From the NCBI GenBank assembly GCA_049718765.1, contig JBNARI010000033.1, positions 1 to 16,071 of the forward strand: a stretch of 16,071 nucleotides of DNA, given 5' to 3'. The DNA is from JBNARI01 sp049718765. Its GTDB lineage: Bacteria > Bacillota > Sulfobacillia > DUMF01. The position numbers were made by a program, and so were the translations under genes. Below are positions 6,817 to 14,604 of this stretch, in pieces (position 1 is the stretch's first letter; the number at the start of each line of letters is the position of its first letter). The notes beneath the pieces are model-generated. The model made no database searches. It saw only the letters and a program-made list of their open reading frames with translations, and had not been told where the DNA came from.

Positions 6817-8026
6817 AGGGAGTGGGATACAGCTGCGCTTGAAATCTTACTGGCAACGACTTGTAGGCCTTTTCTTCACAGGCTGGTTGCTAATTTACGC
6901 CAACAGGCTTGTGTTGTCTGCGTCCATGAAAGCTATCCAAGAGGAATGGCATCTTTCCAAGACGGCCTTGGGCCTCATGACTTCGGCGTTCTTCGTCACC
7001 TATAGTGCTATGCAGGTACCCGCAGGATACCTGGGGGACCGCTTCTCGCGCAAGCTCGTCCTGGCAGCGGGATACTTCATACACGCTTTAGGAGCCATCC
7101 TGAGCGGTTTGGCCACCAACCCCCACTTGTTTGTGTTGGTTCGGGCTTTGACTGGGTTGGGACAAGGCACGTACTATTCCAACGAGTACGCTATTGCCGG
7201 CGCGGAAATTCCTGACAGGCACAGGGCTGCGGGTATGGCGGTGATCAACTCGGGAATGTCTGCAGGAATAATCATAGGGTTGCTTGCAGGCGGGTTTGGG
7301 AGCACACAGGGCGGAACGTCCTGGCGAGTGCCCTTCGTGGTGCTGGGCGTAGCCACCCTTGGCCTTGCGGTGCTAATGTGGCTTGTGATTAGGGGCGAGC
7401 CAGCAAAGGAGCAACATGAGGGCGACTCTTCGGACCCAACGGACGGCGGGTTGGACTTTAAAGGGAGCATGGCGTGCTACGGACTAGCATTCATTTCCAT
7501 GTACGGGTTTTACCTGCTCTTGACATGGCTGCCCTTTTACCTCCAGGAGAGCCGCGGCTTCAGCCCAGCCCCGGGCGCTTTGACTTGCTCAATTGTACCG
7601 CTGCTGTCCATACCCTTTTCCGTCTACGGCGGGCTGCTTTCCGACAGGATTGGCAGTAGGCGGCGGATCCTCATTGTGCTGCTACCGGTTTCCGCCGTGT
7701 GCTTCTTTCTGATATCCCTACCCCAGAATGCTTGGTTGATCCTGGGGTTGGTGCTTTACGGCGTGACTGGCAAGCTAGTTGTGGACCCGCTGATTGTGGC
7801 GTACATGGCTGACGCAGTACCCAAGTCGCGATACGCAACTGCCTTTGGGGTATTGAACTTTGCCAGCGCCTTGGGAACGGTAGCTTCCCCTGCCATAACC
7901 GGGCGCATGGCGGACCTGTTTGGCAACTTCACGGCAGCTTTCTACCTCGCCATGGCCCTGCAGGTGCTGGCCTGGGGGTTTGCCTGGCTGTTGCCCGAAG
8001 TGGGGCGCAGCAGGGGCCAAGCGTGA
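6806..8026 (+). CDS. MFS transporter, anion:cation symporter-like
   Basis: Membrane transporter of the major facilitator superfamily, 406 aa with about twelve hydrophobic segments in two halves. The loop 2-3 signature is GYLGDRFSRK and its counterpart in the second half is GGLLSDRIGSRRRI. The first half (MQVPAGYLGDRFSRK, RALTGLGQGTYYSNEYAIAG) recalls carboxylate/anion symporters of the ACS type, but substrate cannot be assigned. TTG 6806 overlaps the meaB stop by 11 bases, with GGGGA just upstream; TTG 6839 is a later possible start. Co-transcription with meaB is likely. A short organic acid linked to methylmalonyl-CoA metabolism would fit, as would a corrinoid precursor; both are guesses. 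The gene ends 5 bp from the convergent proC stop. Confidence 0.85.
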   Translation: MAHEGSGIQLRLKSYWQRLVGLFFTGWLLIYANRLVLSASMKAIQEEWHLSKTALGLMTSAFFVTYSAMQVPAGYLGDRFSRKLVLAAGYFIHALGAILSGLATNPHLFVLVRALTGLGQGTYYSNEYAIAGAEIPDRHRAAGMAVINSGMSAGIIIGLLAGGFGSTQGGTSWRVPFVVLGVATLGLAVLMWLVIRGEPAKEQHEGDSSDPTDGGLDFKGSMACYGLAFISMYGFYLLLTWLPFYLQESRGFSPAPGALTCSIVPLLSIPFSVYGGLLSDRIGSRRRILIVLLPVSAVCFFLISLPQNAWLILGLVLYGVTGKLVVDPLIVAYMADAVPKSRYATAFGVLNFASALGTVASPAITGRMADLFGNFTAAFYLAMALQVLAWGFAWLLPEVGRSRGQA

Positions 8027-8031
8027 GCTCC

Positions 8032-8859
8032 TTAGGCGAACTGCTGCGCAAGTTCCCGGGCCCTTGCAGTGGCTTTCTGCACCGCATTAATAAGGGCCGA
8101 GGTGAAGCCAGCCTCTTCCAGCGCCTTGAGGGCAGCCATGGTGGTGCCGTTGGGCGATGTGACCTGCTTGCGCAAGGTGGATGGACTTTCCCCAGTTTCC
8201 CTCAGCATCTTGGCTGCTCCATAGAGGGTCTGAGAGGCAAGGGTCAATGTGACGTCCTGCGGCAGACCCAGCTTGAGACCAGCTTCGATCAGTGCTTCTG
8301 CCAGAAGGTAAACGTAGGCTGGGCCGCTTCCGCTAAGGCCGGTGACTGCATCAAGCAGATTCTCTTCCACTTCCACCACCTTGCCCACACATGAAAACAA
8401 CTGCTTGGCTTGCTCCATGTGGTGATCCTGGGCGTGGGCTCCCCTGGCAATTGCAGTGGCTGACTCAAGCACCTTGCATGAAGTGTTAGGCATGGCCCGA
8501 ATCACTGGTGTGCCTGAAGGTAAGGCTCGTTCCAGCGAGGCAATGGGTATTCCAGCTGCAACGGATATGATCAACTGATCCGGGCCCCCATTTTGTCGCA
8601 CGTAGGGCCGCATTTCCTGCAAGGCAACGGCTACGTCTTTTGGCTTGACTGCCACCACCACGACGTGGGAATTCCTGAGGAGTTCTGCCTTGCCAGGTAC
8701 TGTATTAACTCCCCACTTTTGTCTGAGCTGTTTCAAGCGCTCTGCATTGCTGCGATTGGTGACCCAGATTTGCTCAGGCTTGCAAAAACCAGCACCTATG
8801 ATCCCAGAGATCAAGGATTCAGCCATTGCGCCAGCTCCAATAAACCCCACAGATTTCAT
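8032..8859 (-). CDS. proC: Pyrroline-5-carboxylate reductase
   Basis: Cytoplasmic enzyme that reduces 1-pyrroline-5-carboxylate to proline with NAD(P)H, the last step of proline synthesis. It is 275 aa, as usual. The N-terminal Rossmann fold begins KSVGFIGAGAMAESLISGI; VAVKPKD and SVAAGIP follow. The C-terminal dimerisation domain has LSGSGPAYVYLLAEALIEAG and QVTSPNGTT (commonly SPGGTT). ATG at 8859 is chosen: it has GGGGGG 7 nt upstream and yields the family N-terminus, whereas longer in-frame starts run into the T-box terminator. Expression is controlled by the proline T-box leader directly upstream. The gene stands alone between the leader and the convergent MFS gene. Confidence 0.95.
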   Translation of the reverse strand: MKSVGFIGAGAMAESLISGIIGAGFCKPEQIWVTNRSNAERLKQLRQKWGVNTVPGKAELLRNSHVVVVAVKPKDVAVALQEMRPYVRQNGGPDQLIISVAAGIPIASLERALPSGTPVIRAMPNTSCKVLESATAIARGAHAQDHHMEQAKQLFSCVGKVVEVEENLLDAVTGLSGSGPAYVYLLAEALIEAGLKLGLPQDVTLTLASQTLYGAAKMLRETGESPSTLRKQVTSPNGTTMAALKALEEAGFTSALINAVQKATARARELAQQFA

Positions 8860-8883
8860 ACTAGACCCCCCAAGAAATGTCAA

Positions 8884-8921
8884 AGCCCCTTCGCCCTGCA
8901 TCAGGCAAGGGCGAAGGGGCT
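8884..8921 (-). terminator. Intrinsic terminator of the proC T-box
   Basis: A perfect 14-bp stem (AGCCCCTTCGCCCT and its complement, loop of 10 nt) is followed on the minus strand by TTGACATTTCTT. Its 5' arm overlaps the sequence that would pair in the antiterminator just after the T-box core, so the two folds are mutually exclusive. Confidence 0.88.
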
Positions 8922-9177
8922 AACCTCCGCGGTACCACCTTGATTGGACCTATTAGTCCATCTTATTTGCTCGGCACCGTTCCGTCAGGTGCTTCCTGCA
9001 CCTGCTACAGGAATTATGCCTAGCCCTGTAACGGGAGCACCCGTCATGGCTCGTCGCCTGCAGCTCACGGGCGGGTTTCACTGGTGAATCGCAACCGGGC
9101 TTTCACCTACCCCCGGCTCTCTAGATGCGTTCACCCAGCTACTGTTCCCGGTCATGGCTTTGAACGCGAATTTCTTG
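8884..9177 (-). ncRNA. T-box leader controlling proC, proline (CCC) specifier
   Basis: On the minus strand the leader contains the T-box core AAGGTGGTACCGCGG (8940-8926), whose UGGU bulge would pair with a tRNA ending ACCA. Stem I has the expected AGTA, AGAGAG and GGTGAAAGCC-type elements, and an upper helix where GGTGAACGCA pairs with TGCG-A-TTCACC. On the 3' side of the specifier loop is GTGAAACCCG. By the arrangement GAAA-codon-purine, known from glyQS-type leaders, the specifier is CCC at 9075-9073, followed by G: a proline codon. Uncharged tRNA-Pro should stabilise the antiterminator and allow proC expression. The 5' end (about 9177) is inferred from a weak promoter and is approximate. 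Confidence 0.9.
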
Positions 9178-9183
9178 ACTTTT

Positions 9184-9212
9184 AGGTTAATACGGTTGGG
9201 TCTCAAAGTCAA
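9184..9212 (-). promoter_or_regulatory. Possible promoter of the proC leader
   Basis: On the minus strand TTGACT (9212-9207) is separated by 17 nt from TAACCT (9189-9184). The -35 box matches 5 of 6 bases, the -10 only 3 of 6. TATTAA, two bases earlier, is an alternative -10 with a 15-nt spacer. Position fits a leader starting just before Stem I. Confidence 0.4.
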
Positions 9213-9270
9213 CAGTATCTTTAAAAGGCTTACATGGCACAAGGCGCCTCAAGCCACGGTCAAGCAGCTA

Positions 9271-10617
9271 TCATTGCTCGAGCATACGGCGCTGAACGAA
9301 GTTGGTGTACACCTCGCCCCGAAGGAAGAAGGCGTTGTCCATGACTTTGAGATGGAAGGGAATGGTGGTAGGAATGCCTTCGACTTCCATTTCCCTCAAG
9401 GCGCCTTTCATCTTTGCTATTGCCTCGGGTCTTGAATCGGCCCACGCTACCACTTTGGCGATAAGGGCATCGTAGTATGGAGGGATTTCATAACCTGCAT
9501 ATACTGCTGTATCAACCCTGATGCCGAACCCGCCAGGAAGGTTGAGCTTGGTGATCTTACCTGGCGAAGGGCGGAAGTTGCTTGAAGGGTCCTCGGCAGT
9601 GATGCGACACTCAATGGCGTGGCCGCGCCACTGAACGTCCTCCTGTCTCAAACTAAGCTTTTCTCCAGCAGCTATGAGTATCTGTTGTTTCACCAGGTCA
9701 ATGCCAGTCAGCACTTCGGTGACAGGGTGTTCCACCTGGATCCTGGTGTTCATTTCGATGAAGTAGTAACGCCCATGTTTGTCCAAGAGGAACTCCACGG
9801 TCCCAGCGTTGAAGTAGCCGGCTGCGACTGCAGCCTTGACTGCCACCTTGCCCATTTCCTGGCGTAGCTCAGGGGTTAAGGCAGGCGAAGGAGATTCCTC
9901 CAGCATTTTCTGGTGGCGACGCTGGAGGGAACAGTCACGTTCTCCAAGGTGGATCAGGTTGCCATACATATCACCAAGCACTTGAAACTCGATGTGCCTT
10001 GGCTCTTCGATATATTTTTCCAGGTAGACCTTTGGTACTCCGAAAGCAGCCTCGGCTTCCTGACGGGCTGTTAATAGGGCCTGCTTGAGCTGATCTGGAT
10101 TTTGAGCTAGGCGCATGCCACGGCCGCCACCCCCAGCTGCGGCCTTAATTAGCACTGGGTAGCCTATTTCCTTCGCTAGAGACAGAGCCTCGTCTACGCT
10201 GGAGACTGCCCCTTCTGACCCTGGAACAACTGGCACGCCGTTCTTCATTACAGTGGCTCTAGCGACGGCCTTGTCGCCCATGAGCTGCATGGAGCAAGGG
10301 GATGGGCCAATGAACACCAGGCCCGCCGTACTGCACATTTCTGCAAAGTATGGGTTCTCGGCGAGAAAGCCGTAACCAGGGTGGACTGCATCGGCTCCCT
10401 TGATGTGAGCGGCAGCGATTATTGCAGGTATATTGAGGTAGCTTCTCCGGGGCTGTGGTGGTCCAATACACACTGCTTCATCAGCGAGCCTAACGTGCAT
10501 GGCCTGTCGGTCGGATTCGGAGAAAACGGCTACGGTCTTAATGCCAAGCTCGCGGCAGGCGCGGATGATGCGCACTGCAATCTCGCCCCTGTTTGCAACC
10601 AGGACTTTCTTGAACAC
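9271..10617 (-). CDS. Biotin carboxylase subunit (AccC / PycA type)
   Basis: ATP-grasp enzyme that carboxylates the biotin of a carrier protein using bicarbonate and ATP; 448 aa, standard length. Visible are the N-terminus FKKVLVANRGEIAVRIIRA, GADAVHPGYGFLAEN, the glycine-rich ATP loop KAAAGGGGRGM, ERDCSLQRRHQK and EMNTRIQVEHPVTE with the catalytic region. GTG at 10617 is chosen: GAGGGG lies 8 nt upstream and the product then begins as the family does. A longer in-frame opening would lie inside the upstream gene. It begins 19 bases after the stop of the carboxyltransferase-carrier fusion, so the two form one operon. Sequence alone does not separate acetyl-CoA from pyruvate carboxylase use; the partner favours pyruvate carboxylase (pycA) or a transcarboxylase-like role. 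Confidence 0.93.
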   Translation of the reverse strand: MFKKVLVANRGEIAVRIIRACRELGIKTVAVFSESDRQAMHVRLADEAVCIGPPQPRRSYLNIPAIIAAAHIKGADAVHPGYGFLAENPYFAEMCSTAGLVFIGPSPCSMQLMGDKAVARATVMKNGVPVVPGSEGAVSSVDEALSLAKEIGYPVLIKAAAGGGGRGMRLAQNPDQLKQALLTARQEAEAAFGVPKVYLEKYIEEPRHIEFQVLGDMYGNLIHLGERDCSLQRRHQKMLEESPSPALTPELRQEMGKVAVKAAVAAGYFNAGTVEFLLDKHGRYYFIEMNTRIQVEHPVTEVLTGIDLVKQQILIAAGEKLSLRQEDVQWRGHAIECRITAEDPSSNFRPSPGKITKLNLPGGFGIRVDTAVYAGYEIPPYYDALIAKVVAWADSRPEAIAKMKGALREMEVEGIPTTIPFHLKVMDNAFFLRGEVYTNFVQRRMLEQ

Positions 10618-10636
10618 GGCTGCTACCCCTCGCTGA

Positions 10637-12601
10637 TTACTCTTTTGCCAGGCGGAAGAGTACCTGGCCGTACTCCACAGGCTGGCCGTTTTCCACCAAG
10701 ATCTCAACGACCTTGCCAGCAACGTCTGCTGTGATTTCGTTCATAAGCTTCATTGCTTCAATTATGCAAAGGGTTTGGCCAGGCTTCACCCTTGTGCCAA
10801 CTTCCACAAAGGGCGGAGCATCAGGAGTGGGCGCGCGGTAGAAAGTCCCAACCATAGGTGCGCACACGTCAATCAGTTCCCCTGTCTTGGTTTCCCGAGG
10901 AACAGCCTCAGGGGTAGGATCAGCTTGACTGGCTGCCTTATCCACCGCTGATGCTGGCGACATTAGAGCCGCAGCTCTATCGGCGGGGCCACGGCGGATA
11001 CTCACCTTGACACCTTGGCTCTCGAGGTGAAACTCGGTAATCCCCGTCTCATCCAATGCTTTGATAAGCTGAGTGATATCGCGCAGTTCCAATTCTGGCA
11101 CCTCCCGCTCACTGCTTCCGGGGGCTTCAGCAGAGACCTCGGCCTTGGGCTGTGCCCCGGTGTGAGGTTCAGGACGGCGACCAGGTTTGAGCCTGCCTGC
11201 CTTCCTGTCCTCGAGGAACCTCCTGGTTATCTGTGGGAACAGCACGCACGAAATGACGTCCTCTTCGCTCTCAGCCAGGCTGCCTATTTCCTTGCGCGCC
11301 TTCTCCATTCTGGGCTCCAGGTAGTCTGCTGGCCGACCGGCGATTGGTTGTTCGTCACCAATGATCTTGCGCTTCACCTCTGGGTTGACTGGAGCAGGTG
11401 GTCGCCCGTACCAACCCCTCACATAGTTCTTTACCTCTTCTGGCACCAGTTTGTATCTCTCACCTAGCAGCACGTTCAGCACTGCCTGTGTCCCAACAAT
11501 CTGGCTGGTGGGCGTTACCAGAGGCGGATACCCAAGCTCGGCCCGCACCCTAGGTATTTCCTGCAGCACCTCGCCTAGGCGGTGAGCCGCTTTCTGCTCC
11601 TTTAACTGGGTAACCAAGTTGCTGATCATTCCTCCAGGTACCTGGTGGTGGAACACCCACATGTCAGTTATCCTGGTGATGCCCCGCTCAAACCCTAGTT
11701 CCTTTCGTAGATCGTCAAAGTACTTGGCGATCTCAAACAGGAGGTTCAGGTCAAGGCCAGTATCGTAGGGGGTGTTCTGCAGGGCCCTAACGACGGTCTC
11801 CACTGGCGGTTGAGACGCGCCAAAGGCCAGCGGCACAGAGGCCGTGTCGACGATGTCAACCCCGGCACGTACTGCTTCGAGGTAGGCTCCCAAGGCCATT
11901 CCACCAATGTAGTGACTGTGAAGTTGCACTGGAACCTTTAGATGTTCCTTGAACAGCTTCACTAACTCGTAAGCGTCGAACGGAGAAAGCAGACCGGCCA
12001 TGTCCTTGATGCAGACAGAGTCAACTCCCATAGACTCAAGCTCCAGGGCAGTCTTAAGGTAGTGGTCTACAGTGTGTACTGGGCTGATGGTGTAGACTAC
12101 GGTTCCTTGGACGTGCAGCCCAGCTTCCTTGGCTGCCCTTATGGGTACCTCCATGTTGCGAAGGTCGTTCAGGGCATCGAAAATCCTAATTACGTCGATA
12201 CCGTTGGCTGCCGCTCGGCGCACAAAGGCAACCACCACGTCATCAGGGTAGTGCTGGTAGCCTACCAATGATTGGCCACGCAAGAGCATCTGGAGAGGCG
12301 TCCTTTTCACATACCTTTTTATGGTCCTCAGCCGCTCCCAGGGGTCCTCATCGAGGTAACGGATGCACACATCAAAGGTGGCCCCACCCCAAACCTCAAG
12401 GGAATGATACCCTACAAGATCCAGCCTCTCCAGGATCGGTATCATGTCCCTGGTTGTCATGCGCGTGGCCCAAAGGCTTTGCTGCCCATCCCGCAGGGTT
12501 GTGTCTGTTATGCGGACTCTGCCCGTGGGACATCCCTCCTTGCAGCTACAATAGCTGTCATGCCGGAGCTCGGTTTGGAGGGGCTTGTTCTTATCCTCCA
12601 C
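10637..12601 (-). CDS. Carboxyltransferase-biotin carrier fusion (PycB/OadA/5S-type domain + AccB-type domain)
   Basis: A 654-aa two-part protein. Residues about 29-475 are the pyruvate/oxaloacetate carboxyltransferase: DTTLRDGQQS (33-42), EVWGGATFD, EDPWERLR, LQMLLRGQ, the CIKDMAGLL loop with Lys199, and metal ligands in HSHYIGG (His228, His230). It resembles transcarboxylase 5S and PycB/OadA. After a Pro/Ala-rich linker, residues about 505-654 look like a whole AccB: ELRDITQLIKALDETGI, then APMVGTFYRAPTPDAPPF (the AccB thumb) and biotinyl Lys618 in EAMKLMNE. GTG 12601 is the start because an in-frame TAA immediately precedes it, although no strong ribosome binding site is visible. With the next gene it likely makes a two-subunit pyruvate carboxylase. 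Decarboxylase use is less likely, as no membrane beta subunit is nearby. Confidence 0.9.
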   Translation of the reverse strand: MEDKNKPLQTELRHDSYCSCKEGCPTGRVRITDTTLRDGQQSLWATRMTTRDMIPILERLDLVGYHSLEVWGGATFDVCIRYLDEDPWERLRTIKRYVKRTPLQMLLRGQSLVGYQHYPDDVVVAFVRRAAANGIDVIRIFDALNDLRNMEVPIRAAKEAGLHVQGTVVYTISPVHTVDHYLKTALELESMGVDSVCIKDMAGLLSPFDAYELVKLFKEHLKVPVQLHSHYIGGMALGAYLEAVRAGVDIVDTASVPLAFGASQPPVETVVRALQNTPYDTGLDLNLLFEIAKYFDDLRKELGFERGITRITDMWVFHHQVPGGMISNLVTQLKEQKAAHRLGEVLQEIPRVRAELGYPPLVTPTSQIVGTQAVLNVLLGERYKLVPEEVKNYVRGWYGRPPAPVNPEVKRKIIGDEQPIAGRPADYLEPRMEKARKEIGSLAESEEDVISCVLFPQITRRFLEDRKAGRLKPGRRPEPHTGAQPKAEVSAEAPGSSEREVPELELRDITQLIKALDETGITEFHLESQGVKVSIRRGPADRAAALMSPASAVDKAASQADPTPEAVPRETKTGELIDVCAPMVGTFYRAPTPDAPPFVEVGTRVKPGQTLCIIEAMKLMNEITADVAGKVVEILVENGQPVEYGQVLFRLAKE

Positions 12602-13208
12602 TTACCAGCTACACTGCATTCAGGCTTCTATACTGCTAACGGCTGAAAACCTACAAATCCGTAGCCAGGTGCAAGCTCTCTGAGCTGTCTGGCCCACGGC
12701 TGTTTACATGTATGTGGCCAGCCAAAGTCATCTCAGTGGCGTTAGGGCATAGCCGTAGCAAGGCTTTACCAACTCGCGAAGCTGAAATCCACCATCTCAG
12801 CGGGCCTGTGCGGGAAGTGACCACCGGGGGAGGACCTATGACCAAGACTCGCAGCAAAACTTCCACTTGCCCCTAGCCAGTTAGGCAGATTTCAGTTAGT
12901 TGAGATGGTACAATAAAGTAACGTGATTGCGCAAGACGGTTGTGCCAAGAGGTGGCGTCACTGGGTTATGCATGGACGGGCAGCATTGATGGGCAAGGAT
13001 TGCGCATTGTGTTTCCAGCGCGATGGGGCTGAAGTGTGATTACGTAAGCCATGGCGGAAAGCATGTGTCTGAGGCTTGCACCCAGACGGCAAGGACCATG
13101 CAGGTGGTCCAGGAAGACTTGGGCGTGGGCGTGCGACCATGTACGTACCTCTTACCGTTAGGAGAGCCCCCGGGGGTGTTGGCCGTGATGGGATAGACTG
13201 ACCAGCTG
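12602..13208. other. About 0.6 kb with no recognisable gene
   Basis: All six frames carry only short openings without family motifs. One tiny frame, ATG 12838 to TAG 12876 (12 codons), is preceded by GGGGGAGGA. A TACAAT box lies at 12909-12914 without a good -35. The plus-strand stretch about 13137-13250 has fragments in shifting frames (YVPLTV, GVLAVMG, TLKDLGYLVGEL) that could be a decayed sensor domain upstream of the broken sigma-54 regulator. No tRNA, CRISPR or clear terminator was seen. Confidence 0.5.
12627..12656 (-). promoter_or_regulatory. Weak candidate promoter of the carboxylase operon
   Basis: On the minus strand TTGTAG (12656-12651), 18 nt, TATAGA (12632-12627), about 26 bases before the GTG start. 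Each box matches the consensus only partly (3 and 4 of 6), so this is tentative. Confidence 0.22.
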
Positions 13209-14576
13209 GTGCTGACCTTGAAGGATTTGGGATATCTCGTTGGAGAGCTTGTGAGACACAGCTGCGGGGCGCTAGGTGCAGGGCAGCCTTGGGCTGAAGA
13301 GGTACCCGCCGTTGACACAGTGCTGTCACCCGTAGAAGACCCGGCACTCGTGCTTGATCCAACGGGTTGGGTGGCTAGGGCAAATGCCGGGGGCGCTGTC
13401 GCTGCTGGGACCAGGCGTTGTAGGAACCTGGTTCGGGGAAAGGTACACCGATTCTCGGTTCGAGTTTGCTGGGAGAAAGTGCGGTCAGCAGGTAAGGCTC
13501 AGTCAGTCACCGGGCTGGAACTTCCGGACGGTACGTTTCAGGTCACCATCAAGGCAACCAGGTGTGGTAGCCGTATTTAGGGGTTTGTCATGTCCCTGAA
13601 GCCCAAGGAGGACAGCGAAGAAAAAGGTGGGAGGAACCCTGGTCTTTTGACGAGATAAAGGGAACCAGTGTGGCCATAGTAAGGGCCAAGCAAATGGCCA
13701 TAAAAGTGGCAAAAACAGACTCCGCAGTCCTGCTGCTTGGAGAAAGCGGCACCGGCAGAGAACTCTTTGCCAGGGCGATTCATGGCCACTCTGCCAGAGC
13801 ACACAAGCCGTTCGTGACCATTAGCTGTGCTGCTATTCCTGAATCACTGCTAGAGGGCGAGCTGTTTGGATACGAGGGTGGCGCGTTTACAAGCGCCCGT
13901 AGAACTGGCAAGTCCGGAAAGTATAAGGTGGCAAAATGGTGGCATCGTGTTCCTGAAATGAAGTCGGGATATGCCGTTGGTGCTCCAGTCCAAGTTGCTC
14001 AGGGTGCTCCAGAACAAACAAGTGGAAAGGGTGGGAGGTATCTCACCAGTAGAGGTAGACGTAAGAGTTATTTCCGCTAGTCACAAGGACCTAAAGGAAT
14101 TGGTGAGAAAGGGGAAATTCCGGGACTTTATTTCAGGTTGACGGTGATACCACTTCAAATACCGCCTTTGAGGGGGCGCAAAGAGCACCTTTACCTGTTG
14201 TTAGAGCACTACCTGCGAAGGTACAGGACCCTCTATTCCAAGGGGCCTATGAGGTTTTCCTCGGAAGCCTTGGACATCCTGTTCAGCTATGACTGGCCAG
14301 GTAACGTTAGGCACCTGCAGAACACGGTTGAGTACATAGTCAGCATGGAATCTGGTCAGTTGATCACGGCTGAAAGCTTGCCGCCTCGACTCTTGCTCCG
14401 AGGTCCGCAGGCCAGTACCAGGATGAAACTTAAGCCGGCGGAGGCGGACGCAATCATCCAAGCACTGCGAATGTACGGCACCAGTGCCAAGGGCAAGGAA
14501 AGGGCTGCTGAAGCCCTGGGAATCCACAGGGCAACGCTCCTACAGAAAGATAAAGAAGCTTGGCATAGAGGTTTGA
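13209..14576 (+). pseudogene. Sigma-54-dependent transcriptional activator, broken by several frameshifts
   Basis: Remains of an enhancer-binding regulator. A PAS-like stretch (VEDPALVLDPTGWVARAN) at about 13327-13380 ends with the frame at TAG 13580. From 13631 another frame reads the classic linker and AAA+ start: WSFDEIKG, LLLGESGTGRELFARAIH, ISCAAIPESLLEGELFGYEGGAFTSA. An extra A near 13933-13936 shifts out of NGGIVFL, which belongs to Walker B. About 25 bases later the frame changes back, giving DMPLVLQSKLLRVLQ and VDVRVISASHKDL. About four bases are missing near 14127-14132, after which FRLTVIPLQIPPLRGR resumes. An extra C near 14540 disrupts the C-terminal HTH; without it the protein would end ATLYRKIKKLGIEV at TGA 14574. 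The Walker A Lys is Arg and GAFTGA is GAFTSA. It probably once controlled the adjacent catabolic genes. The upstream boundary is uncertain. Confidence 0.88.
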
Positions 14577-14604
14577 ACCTGGAGGTTGGCAGCAGCAAGT
14601 GCAG

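Noticed and set aside
9213..9270. Terminator after the biotin carboxylase gene on the minus strand
   Set aside because: Only short imperfect pairings around AGGCGCCT are visible and the T-run is four bases. Not strong enough to annotate.
9271..12601. Reading the carboxylase pair as acetyl-CoA carboxylase because of the AccB-type domain and AccC-type subunit
   Set aside because: The carboxyltransferase half is of the pyruvate/oxaloacetate (PycB/OadA/5S) family, and no AccA or AccD is present. Acetyl-CoA use is therefore not supported.
12651..12866. Minus-strand 71-codon frame upstream of the carboxylase operon as a small gene
   Set aside because: No recognisable motif and no good ribosome binding site. 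It is likely a chance opening in GC-rich DNA.
13503..13804. Minus-strand frames of 75-99 codons opposite the sigma-54 regulator
   Set aside because: They are antisense to the recognisable AAA+ domain and show no family features.
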